Positions 32,791-40,011 of a DNA stretch of 64,000 bases are shown piece after piece. Source of the DNA: Hymenobacter sp. HSC-4F20. GTDB taxonomy: Bacteria > Bacteroidota > Bacteroidia > Cytophagales > Hymenobacteraceae. The DNA is taken from contig NZ_JAHZTD010000001.1 of NCBI RefSeq assembly GCF_019599275.1, positions 2,108,001 to 2,172,000 on the forward strand, given 5' to 3'. Within the stretch, counting starts at the first letter, position 1. Each line of letters begins with the position of its first letter. A program made the translations under genes and the position numbers. The notes below the pieces were generated by a model. It was given only the letters and a program-made list of their open reading frames with translations, was not told the DNA's origin and searched no databases.

Positions 32791-32982
32791 ATGGATTGGC
32801 TTCGCTCCCTCTGGAAAATTCGCTTTTACGCCTTGTTTGCTGTGCTCACCTACGGGGGCTTCCTGTGGTCAGGACTGCAGGGGAGGCGGTGGCTGGGCTC
32901 CGATGACGAAAACGAGGAAAACCTAAACGGCAACAGCCGTACCACCGGCTCCGGTGGCCGCAATAGCTTCTATCACAAATAG
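32791..32982 (+). CDS. Hypothetical small membrane protein in polyamine operon
   Basis: This 63-residue protein has one membrane helix (about 10-28, F-Y-A-L-F-A-V-L-T-Y-G-G-F-L-W). An acidic, Asn/Gly/Ser-rich tail follows (DDENEENLNGN). It lies 17 bases after the DUF4178 gene on the same strand. No family is recognised. Its hydrophobic N-terminus and close spacing favour a real gene. Confidence 0.55.
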   Translation: MDWLRSLWKIRFYALFAVLTYGGFLWSGLQGRRWLGSDDENEENLNGNSRTTGSGGRNSFYHK

Positions 32983-33103
32983 TGAATGAGCGAATGAGTG
33001 ATTGAGTGAGTTGCCGTTATGCCGGTGCACGTTGCGCCCGAGCAAGCAGGCTCTTATTTCACTATTCGCTCTCCTTCACTCAGTCACCCATTCACCATTT
33101 CAC
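32982..33103. repeat. Imperfect inverted repeat with short tandem units
   Basis: 32982-33010 is built from variants of GAATGAGT/GATTGAGT, and 33075-33103 is its imperfect reverse complement (22 of 29 bases). It lies in the gap before the DUF350 gene inside the operon and could form a long stem in the transcript. Confidence 0.5.
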
Positions 33104-33106
33104 TTT

Positions 33107-33322
33107 ATGGAATACCTCAACTTCAAGCTTATTGCCGCTTCGGTTATTTACTCAGTAATCGGCATTGCCATTCTGGTTATCAGCTTCATCATTTTTGAGA
33201 AGATGACGCCGCGCACGCTTTGGCGCGAAATCATGGAGGAGCACAACACGGCTTTGGCCATTGTGGCGGGCGCCTTTATGCTCGCCGTGGCCCTGATTAT
33301 CAGTTCGGCCATTCATGGATAA
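33107..33322 (+). CDS. DUF350 membrane protein
   Basis: This 71-residue protein has two membrane helices (about 8-28 and 48-68) joined by a short loop (E-K-M-T-P-R-T-L-W-R-E-I-M-E-E-H-N-T-A), with N-T-A-L-A-I-V-A-G-A typical of DUF350. The family has no proven biochemical role and often accompanies SpeE-like and DUF4178 genes. ATG 33107 is preferred because the upstream in-frame extension is repeat sequence. The 3' end overlaps the aminopropyltransferase gene by eight bases, showing tight cotranslation. Confidence 0.8.
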   Translation: MEYLNFKLIAASVIYSVIGIAILVISFIIFEKMTPRTLWREIMEEHNTALAIVAGAFMLAVALIISSAIHG

Positions 33323-34892
33323 AGTACCCGTGCGCCGGGCGCGGCCGGCTGCTCCGGTAGCCGCCCCCCTCCCCGCTCCGGCCGATTACCGCCCGGCGTT
33401 GCTGCTGGGTTCGGTGTTTGTTATTGCTACCTGCGGGCTGATTTACGAGCTGATTGCGGGCACGCTGGCGTCCTACCTGCTCGGCGACTCCGTAACGCAG
33501 TTTTCTACCATTATCGGGGCCTACCTGTTCTCGATGGGCATTGGCTCCTGGCTCTCGCGCTACCTGGGCGGGTCGTTGCTGCGGTGGTTTATCCGGCTGG
33601 AAATACTGGTGGGGATAGTGGGCGGCTTCTCGGCGCCGCTGCTGTTCGTGCTGTTTGAGTACGTCACCTCGTTTCGGCTGATTTTGTACGCCCTGGTAGG
33701 CCTGACGGGCGTGCTGGTGGGGCTGGAAATTCCGCTGCTGATGCGGATTCTGGAAAACCGCTTCGAGTTCAAGGACCTCGTCTCGCGGGTGTTTACCTTC
33801 GACTACATCGGGGCCTTGCTGGCTTCGCTGATATTTCCGCTGGTGCTGGTGCCCCAGCTCGGGCTCATCCGGACATCCCTGCTCTTTGGGGCCCTGAACG
33901 TGGTAGTGGCCGGCATAGCCCTGTACCGTTTTCCTGAAACCCGGCCTTTCCGCCGGGGGCTTAGCGGGGCGCTGGTGGTTTCCTTGCTGGCCCTGGCCGT
34001 GGGCTTTGGCTACGCCGAACGCATCCAGACGTACACCGAAGGCTTAGCCTTTCAGGATCAGGTTATCTATTCCAAAAGCACTACCTATCAGCGCATTGTG
34101 CTCACCAAAAACCAGCGCGAGCTACGCCTGTTCCTCAACGGCAACCTGCAGTTCAGCTCCCTGGATGAATACCGCTACCACGAGGCCCTGGTGCACCCCG
34201 CCATGCAGGCCCTACCCCAGGCCCGTCGGGTACTGGTGCTGGGTGGCGGCGACGGCCTAGCCGTGCGCGAGTTGCTGAAGTACTCCCAACTCCAACGTAT
34301 TCGCCTCGTGGATCTGGATGCGGGCATGACCCACCTGTTCCGCCACAACGAGATGCTGCTGGGACTGAACAAACGCGCTCTGCTCCATCCCAAAGTGGAA
34401 GTTATCAATGGCGACGCCTACCAGTGGGTGCGCCACGACACCACTCGTTACGACTGTATTGTGGTGGACTTTCCGGACCCGGGCAATTACTCTATCGGCA
34501 AGCTGTACTCGGCGGCGTTTTACCGGGAGTTGGAAAAACGGTTGGCGCCCGGCGGATGGGTAGTGGTGCAAAGCACCTCGCCGTACGTGGCCCGGCAGTC
34601 GTTCTGGTGTGTGTCCCACACCTTGCAGGCCGCCGGCTTTACTACCCTGCCCTACCACTGCTACGTGCCTTCGTTCGGGGAGTGGGGCTTTGTGCTGGCT
34701 GGCCGCAACGCCCACTGGCGCCCCGATGCTGGCCCCCTACCCCCTGGCCTGCGCTACGTAACGCCCGCCACCATCCGCGACATGCGCTTCTTCCCGCCCG
34801 ATATGAGCGAAATTCCTACCGACATCAACCAGCTCAACAACCAGGCCCTGGTGCGCTACTTCGAGGAAGACTGGGGCCCGTACGTGCATTGA
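33315..34892 (+). CDS. Membrane-embedded aminopropyltransferase (spermidine synthase-like)
   Basis: In this 525-residue fusion-type enzyme about seven membrane helices (residues 28-220) precede a cytoplasmic spermidine-synthase fold. The cofactor motif GGGDGLAVREL is near 312-322, the acidic end of the next strand is in RLVDLDAG, and the catalytic Asp region is V-V-D-F-P-D-P-G-N-Y-S-I-G-K-L-Y-S. Such enzymes transfer aminopropyl groups from decarboxylated AdoMet to an amine. The membrane part could move substrate or product, or anchor the complex. It is the last gene of the tightly spaced speD-like cluster. Substrate and product are inferred only from the family. Confidence 0.88.
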   Translation: MDKVPVRRARPAAPVAAPLPAPADYRPALLLGSVFVIATCGLIYELIAGTLASYLLGDSVTQFSTIIGAYLFSMGIGSWLSRYLGGSLLRWFIRLEILVGIVGGFSAPLLFVLFEYVTSFRLILYALVGLTGVLVGLEIPLLMRILENRFEFKDLVSRVFTFDYIGALLASLIFPLVLVPQLGLIRTSLLFGALNVVVAGIALYRFPETRPFRRGLSGALVVSLLALAVGFGYAERIQTYTEGLAFQDQVIYSKSTTYQRIVLTKNQRELRLFLNGNLQFSSLDEYRYHEALVHPAMQALPQARRVLVLGGGDGLAVRELLKYSQLQRIRLVDLDAGMTHLFRHNEMLLGLNKRALLHPKVEVINGDAYQWVRHDTTRYDCIVVDFPDPGNYSIGKLYSAAFYRELEKRLAPGGWVVVQSTSPYVARQSFWCVSHTLQAAGFTTLPYHCYVPSFGEWGFVLAGRNAHWRPDAGPLPPGLRYVTPATIRDMRFFPPDMSEIPTDINQLNNQALVRYFEEDWGPYVH

Positions 34893-34947
34893 TTTTGACC
34901 CTGGCACTATGGGCGTCGGATGTGCTGTCCTTATTTTAATATAGAAC

Positions 34948-35090
34948 TGTCATGCTGAGCTTCGCGAAGCATCTCTCCTGCTTCGTTGCTGTTTACTAGC
35001 CCAGGGTTTACCCCCTGTTCTATGAGGAATTGCCGTTGCACCAGCAGAGCTAGCCAGCGGTAGAGTTGCTTCGCGGGGCTCAGCATAACA
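34948..35090. repeat. Palindromic intergenic repeat, copy 1
   Basis: The left arm begins TGTCATGCTGAGCTTCGCGA (34948 onward) and the right arm ends in a complementary CTCAGCATAACA (35090). Outer parts pair imperfectly around a unique centre. It belongs to the same family as 49368, 58791 and the shorter 60386. Confidence 0.7.
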
Positions 35091-35148
35091 ACCTGGATAA
35101 AGCATCCCTGCCGCCGTTCAACTTCACAAACTCACAACTTCACCACTC

Positions 35149-36789
35149 ATGCCTACCCGGCGTAACTTTCTGAAGCAGGCCGCGGCGGGCGGGGCAGGGT
35201 TGCTGCTGGCGCCGCTAGCGGGGCTGCACTCCTGCGCGCCGGGCACTAGTCGTAGCCACATTCGGGGTAGTATGCACGGGGCCAACCACGCCACGGGCCA
35301 TTTGCTGCGCGACGCTTCCCGGCTGCCAGCTCCTACCCATACCCGGCAGGTAGAGGTGCTGATAGTAGGCGGCGGGGTAGCTGGCCTGGCTGCCCGCCGG
35401 GAGCTGGCGCGGCGCGGCTTTCGGCCCGAGCAGGTACTGCTGGTAGAACTGGACGAGCAGCCCGGCGGCAACTCCCGCGCCGGCCGCAACGAGGTGACAG
35501 CCTACCCCTGGGGTGCCCATTACCTCCCCCTCCCCGACCCGCGCAACCACGAGCTACTGGCATTCCTACAGGAAGCGGGCGTCATTACGGGCACCGATGC
35601 GGCATCGGGCCTGCCCATCTATAACGAATACCACCTCTGCCACGACCCCGAGGAGCGCCTCTACCTGCGCGGGCATTGGCAAAACGGCCTCGTGCCGGAG
35701 CTAGGCGTGCCCCCGGAAGAAAAGCAGCAAATAGCTCGGTTTTTCAAGATGATTGAAGAAATGCGCGGCGCCGTAGGTGCTGATGGTCGCGACGCCTTCC
35801 GGATTCCGCTGGCCGAATCGTCGGCTGATGAGCAGTTCCGACGGCTGGATACGGTTTCGTTTGCGGCCTACCTGGACCAACACGGATTCACCAGCCCTCA
35901 CCTGCGCTGGTACCTGGACTATTCGTGCAAGGATGATTACGGCGCCACAGCCGCTCAGGTATCAGCGTGGGCAGGCCTGCACTACTTTGCCTCGAGGAAG
36001 GGCCGCGCCCACAATGCAGTTGCTTCCGATGTGCTGACCTGGCCCGAGGGCAACAACTTTCTGGTGGAACAACTGCGCCGGCAGGCTACCTCTCCCATCC
36101 TCCCCAACACCGTTGCCTACGCCCTCCAGGAAACGCCCGGCGGCCTAGCCGCCGACTGCTACGACGTAACGACCCACCAAACTACCCGCGTTGAGGCTCG
36201 GCGCGTGGTGCTGGCTACCCCCTGGTTTATCACCGAGCGGCTACTGGCTGGGCTGCCGGCTACCCCGCTTCGGCCGCTAAACTGCCATCGTGCGCCCTGG
36301 GCTATTATTAACCTTACCGTAGATGGCTTGCCCCAGGGCCCCGGGGCGCCGCTGAGCTGGGATAATGTGCTTTACGGCACCGATTCGGTGGGCTATGTGA
36401 ATGCCACCCACCAAAGCCTGAGCCTCAATGCGGGCGGCCCCAAGGTCATTACCTGTTACCTCCCCCTCCCCGCTGATAAACCAGCAGAGGCCCGCCAGCA
36501 AGTCTACCAAACCAGCTACGACGAGTGGGTGCGCCGCATGTTGGCCGAGCTGGAAACGGCCCACCCCGGCCTTACGCCCCACGTGCAGCGCGCCGATGTG
36601 TGGGTATGGGGGCATGGCATGGTAGCGCCTACCCCCGGCTTCGTGTGGGGCACGGCCCGCCAACAAGTCGCGCTACCCTGGCAAGACAAGCTGTTCTTTG
36701 CCCACACCGATTTAAGCGGCATTTCCATTTTCGAGGAGGGCTTTTACCAAGGCTTACGGGCCGCCGCAGAGGTAGCCGCCGTAGCCTGA
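35149..36789 (+). CDS. Exported FAD-dependent oxidoreductase (amine oxidase-like)
   Basis: This 546-residue protein has a twin-arginine signal (RRNFLKQ at 4-10, hydrophobic to about 25) ending in L-H-S-C, so it may also be lipid-anchored. A dinucleotide-binding motif V-G-G-G-V-A-G-L-A-A-R-R-E-L follows (about 69-82), then E-L-D-E-Q-P-G-G-N-S-R as the second FAD motif. The C-terminal block G-I-S-I-F-E-E-G-F-Y-Q-G-L-R-A-A is typical of flavin amine oxidases and phytoene desaturase-like enzymes. It is folded with FAD in the cytoplasm and exported by Tat. It follows the polyamine genes on the same strand after a repeat element; oxidation of a polyamine outside the membrane is an attractive inference. 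Confidence 0.83.
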   Translation: MPTRRNFLKQAAAGGAGLLLAPLAGLHSCAPGTSRSHIRGSMHGANHATGHLLRDASRLPAPTHTRQVEVLIVGGGVAGLAARRELARRGFRPEQVLLVELDEQPGGNSRAGRNEVTAYPWGAHYLPLPDPRNHELLAFLQEAGVITGTDAASGLPIYNEYHLCHDPEERLYLRGHWQNGLVPELGVPPEEKQQIARFFKMIEEMRGAVGADGRDAFRIPLAESSADEQFRRLDTVSFAAYLDQHGFTSPHLRWYLDYSCKDDYGATAAQVSAWAGLHYFASRKGRAHNAVASDVLTWPEGNNFLVEQLRRQATSPILPNTVAYALQETPGGLAADCYDVTTHQTTRVEARRVVLATPWFITERLLAGLPATPLRPLNCHRAPWAIINLTVDGLPQGPGAPLSWDNVLYGTDSVGYVNATHQSLSLNAGGPKVITCYLPLPADKPAEARQQVYQTSYDEWVRRMLAELETAHPGLTPHVQRADVWVWGHGMVAPTPGFVWGTARQQVALPWQDKLFFAHTDLSGISIFEEGFYQGLRAAAEVAAVA

Positions 36790-36949
36790 TGCGCTGTTTT
36801 TTCTCGTGCTAAACTGGAAACTTTACCTTCTTTACGAAACTTTCGTATTATTACGAATAAGTCGTAATATTTGGTTTCCCTAAGAGGCACGGCATCGGAG
36901 GAATGGTTCTACCCGATGGTGCTGACTTATTTTCGACCTTTTTTCACGC

Positions 36950-38215
36950 ATGCGGCGCTTGTATTCACTACCCCTCAGCTTAGTTACAATGCTCCTGGTG
37001 TTGCTGGGTGGGCTGGCGGTACCTACTATGGGGTGGGCACAGGCCAGGCTGAGCGGGGTAGTGCTAGATTCGCTTACGCAGCAGCCCCTTCCTTTCGGCA
37101 CCGTATTTCTAGCCAATACTACCCTGGGCAACAGCACCGATAAGGATGGGCAGTTTGTGTTTGAACAGGTGCCGCCCGGCACTTACGAGGTAGTAGCTTC
37201 TTACCTGGGCTACAAGCTGAGGCGCCAGGCGGTAGTTATTAGCACCACGCCGCAACAGCTCACGTTTCGGCTGCCGCCAGCGGCCAACGCGCTGGGCGAA
37301 GTAGTGGTGCGCGCCACCCGCAACAACCCCGACGACTACCGCAAGTTTGCCGAAACGTTTCTGGGTAGCACCAGCTTTTCGCGTCAGTGCCGCATCCTGG
37401 ACCCCGAGGCCGTGCGCGTACACTACAACGCCAAGGATAACGAACTGCGGGCCACCTGCGCCGAGTTTGTGACGGTAGAAAACCGCGCCCTGGGCTACCG
37501 CATCAAATACTACGGCCTCGACTTTCGGCTGAACTTCCGGGAGCAGTGGATGGCCTTTTACGGCTGGCCGATTATGGAGCCCCTGCGCACCCATTCGGCC
37601 CGGCAGCAGCGCCGCTGGGAAGCCAACCGCCGTGCGGCCTACCTGGGGTCCCTGACGCACTTTTTGCGGAGCGTATACCAAAACCGAGTGGCGGAAGAAG
37701 GCTTTCAGGTGCTACGCCTGCGTCGAATAACCAACCCCGCCCGCGCCCAGGCCGATAGTTTGTTGGCAGTTATGCGGCAGCAGTCAAGCCGGCGGCGCGC
37801 GCTCAACCCAGCTCGGTTCGACGACTCTCTTAGCATGCTGGTGCAAGTGCCCGCCCAGTTGCAGTATCTCTACACGAAGCCACTGCCTACCGGCGCGTTT
37901 CGGCAAACCCTCCCGGACTCAGGCCACGTGGCCCTTCAGTTTCCAGATTTGCTGCAAGTAACCTACGACCGGGAAAAGCCCGACCCAGCTTACGCGCAAC
38001 ATCTGGCACGTACCGCTCCAGTGGGCCGTCCGGCGCCATCACTGCCCGCTACCCAGGTTTCGGTAGTGCACCTGCTGGCTCCGCGCGTGGTCTTACAAGC
38101 GAATGGTCAGCCGACTAACCCGCTGGAGGTTTTAACGGAGGAATATTGGGGCTTTGAGAAAATCGGTGAGTTTCTTCCGCTCAACTACGAGCCGCCTACC
38201 GGAGCATCAAACTAG
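36950..38215 (+). CDS. CarboxypepD_reg-domain exported protein
   Basis: This 421-residue protein has a signal peptide (about 1-31, ending GWA-Q). A carboxypeptidase regulatory-like domain follows (about 34-120: L-S-G-V-V-L-D-S-L-T-Q-Q-P-L-P, D-K-D-G-Q-F-V-F, S-Y-L-G-Y). The C-terminal 290 residues carry no known motif and no barrel. The domain normally sits at the N-terminus of TonB receptors; here it joins a soluble periplasmic or surface domain instead. The function is unknown. It is on the same strand as the FAD gene but 160 bases away, probably separate. Confidence 0.75.
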   Translation: MRRLYSLPLSLVTMLLVLLGGLAVPTMGWAQARLSGVVLDSLTQQPLPFGTVFLANTTLGNSTDKDGQFVFEQVPPGTYEVVASYLGYKLRRQAVVISTTPQQLTFRLPPAANALGEVVVRATRNNPDDYRKFAETFLGSTSFSRQCRILDPEAVRVHYNAKDNELRATCAEFVTVENRALGYRIKYYGLDFRLNFREQWMAFYGWPIMEPLRTHSARQQRRWEANRRAAYLGSLTHFLRSVYQNRVAEEGFQVLRLRRITNPARAQADSLLAVMRQQSSRRRALNPARFDDSLSMLVQVPAQLQYLYTKPLPTGAFRQTLPDSGHVALQFPDLLQVTYDREKPDPAYAQHLARTAPVGRPAPSLPATQVSVVHLLAPRVVLQANGQPTNPLEVLTEEYWGFEKIGEFLPLNYEPPTGASN

Positions 38216-38325
38216 CCCACGGCTCCCCTACCAGCAGTGAGCCCTACCTCTTTTTCAGCCCGAAGAGGCTTGGCCAGCTGGCTATTGCAGCCGAACCGTT
38301 ACTTTCGGCTGTCTTCTTTCGCCTC

Positions 38326-39408
38326 ATGCCTACTGCTACCGCTCAGCCGCCATCCGTCGTTTTTCGTCAGCCCTGGATTCGCTCGGCCTGGTTTGATGGA
38401 CTCTGGATTTTAGGGCCGCCGTTTCTGGCATTGCTGGTAGTAGCGGGTCTGCCACCTGCCTACCGCAATTCGGGGCATATGCCGGTGCTGGCCTGGGTAG
38501 GACTGGTGGTGCTAATTGATGTAGCTCACGTGTACAGCACCCTGTTCCGGACGTATTTTGACCCGGTGCGTCGCCAACGGTTCCGGACGTTGCTGTGGGT
38601 AGTACCGCTAGGTTGTTACGTGGCAGGAGTAGCGTTGCACTACGCGGGTAGCTTGTGGTTTTGGCGCGTGCTGGCATACGCGGCGGTATTTCATTTTATC
38701 CGTCAGCAATACGGTTTCCTGCGCTTGTACGCGCGCCAGGAAACCGCCCCGGCCGCTTTTCGGGCCCTGGATCAGGTAGTGATATACGCCGCCACGCTCT
38801 ACCCCTTGCTGTGGTGGCACTTGGCGGCGCCCCGCAACTTTAACTGGTTTGTGGATGGCGACTTTGTGCAGCACGACTGGCCGCTGGGCCGCCACCTACT
38901 TACGGTCCTTTACCTGGGGTTGCTGGGGTTGTACCTGCTGAAAGAAGCCCGGCAGTGGCAGCACACGCACCACCTGAACCTGCCGCGCAACCTGCTGGTA
39001 CTGGGCACGGCGGCTTCGTGGTACGTGGGCATCGTGCTTTTCAACGGCGACCTAGCGTTTACCCTGCTCAACGTGGTTGCGCACGGCATTCCCTACCTCG
39101 CCCTCATCTGGACAACCAGCCAGCCTACCCCCTCCGCAACTGCAAAGCCCCAACACTTGGGGCGCCCGTGGTGGCAAGGCCGTTATGGGGTAGCGTTGTT
39201 TTTGGGGCTGCTGTTTGGGCTGGCGTACCTCGAGGAAGGCATCTGGGATGGGCTGGTATGGCGGGAGCACGCCCCCGTGTTTGGCTGGTTTCAGCAGCTC
39301 CCAGCCGTAACTGATTCGCTCTGGCTTAGTCTGCTGGTGCCCCTGCTCGCCCTGCCCCAGGCCACGCATTACGTGCTGGATGGCTTTATCTGGCGGCGCG
39401 GCGCTTAA
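38326..39408 (+). CDS. Multi-pass membrane protein of unknown function
   Basis: This 360-residue protein has about nine predicted membrane helices. Notable features are F-D-G-L-W-I-L-G-P-P-F near the start, L-I-D-V-A-H-V-Y-S-T-L-F-R-T-Y-F-D, F-H-F-I-R-Q-Q-Y-G-F-L-R-L-Y and N-V-V-A-H-G-I-P-Y-L-A-L. The conserved-looking His, Arg and Asp residues lie at or near helix ends, which might suggest a membrane enzyme. I do not recognise the family. It stands alone; the next gene on the plus strand is far away. Confidence 0.72.
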   Translation: MPTATAQPPSVVFRQPWIRSAWFDGLWILGPPFLALLVVAGLPPAYRNSGHMPVLAWVGLVVLIDVAHVYSTLFRTYFDPVRRQRFRTLLWVVPLGCYVAGVALHYAGSLWFWRVLAYAAVFHFIRQQYGFLRLYARQETAPAAFRALDQVVIYAATLYPLLWWHLAAPRNFNWFVDGDFVQHDWPLGRHLLTVLYLGLLGLYLLKEARQWQHTHHLNLPRNLLVLGTAASWYVGIVLFNGDLAFTLLNVVAHGIPYLALIWTTSQPTPSATAKPQHLGRPWWQGRYGVALFLGLLFGLAYLEEGIWDGLVWREHAPVFGWFQQLPAVTDSLWLSLLVPLLALPQATHYVLDGFIWRRGA

Positions 39409-39517
39409 CTTAAACTGAAGTGCTTCCTCACCAAAGCCAAGAACCTTCTCCCACTGCAACCAGAACGTAGCAGCGAGAGAAGATTCTTGCGTTAAAATAA
39501 GCCTGGCAGAAAAGCCG

Positions 39518-39796
39518 CTACGCAGCGTTGGCCAGCGGACGTACTATTTCGGCGTCCAGGATTTCTACTACGAAGCCATTATCCGGCGAGTAGGTTTTGC
39601 GGTAGTGCACCACCAGTTGCCGGCCGCGGGGCGAGGTTACCTGCGTGCTGCAGATGTCGCCGTAGGCTTTTTCCTTTTCCAGGAAAGGCTGCAAGGTCTG
39701 GATGGTTTGCAGAAACTCGGCGGGTAGCAAACCCTGCTGTTCCTGCAGTTTCACGGCGCTAACCGGATAGAGAAAACGGGTGTTGAAGAGAATCAT
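39518..39796 (-). CDS. Hypothetical protein
   Basis: This 92-residue soluble protein has no signal peptide and no recognised family. The order helix (V-K-L-Q-E-Q-Q-G-L-L-P-A-E-F-L-Q-T-I-Q-T-L-Q-P-F-L-E) then beta strands (G-R-Q-L-V-V-H-Y-R-K-T-Y, G-F-V-V-E-I-L-D-A-E-I-V) suggests a small alpha/beta domain. It is a single gene facing away from the plus-strand membrane gene. Confidence 0.55.
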   Translation of the reverse strand: MILFNTRFLYPVSAVKLQEQQGLLPAEFLQTIQTLQPFLEKEKAYGDICSTQVTSPRGRQLVVHYRKTYSPDNGFVVEILDAEIVRPLANAA

Positions 39797-39930
39797 GAAG
39801 TCAGAAAATCAAGCCGAATTGTTCTGAGTTGTCAACACTATCTGACGCGACTTGATTCCTGGCTAGCTGATCTTTACCCTACTTTATCACTCAGTTTTTC
39901 TACCTCCTACCATACCCCCACTAACCCTGT

Positions 39931-40005
39931 TATTCCAAGTCTAAGTCAGGAACCTGCGTTAGCCTCTTGGTGAGCCACGTAGGTTCCTGACTTGGACTTG
40001 GAATA
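39931..40005. repeat. Long inverted repeat (25-bp arms) after the DUF2723 gene
   Basis: Arms 39931-39955 and 39981-40005 are complementary in 24 of 25 positions, with a 25-base centre. It begins seven bases past the DUF2723 stop and lacks a clear T run. It could act as a terminator or transcript-stabilising stem, or be a small mobile repeat. Confidence 0.75.
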
Positions 40006-40011
40006 CCATGA

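Noticed and set aside
32982..33103. CRISPR-like short repeats
   Set aside because: Units are too short (7-8 bases), lack spacers of constant size and have no cas gene nearby.
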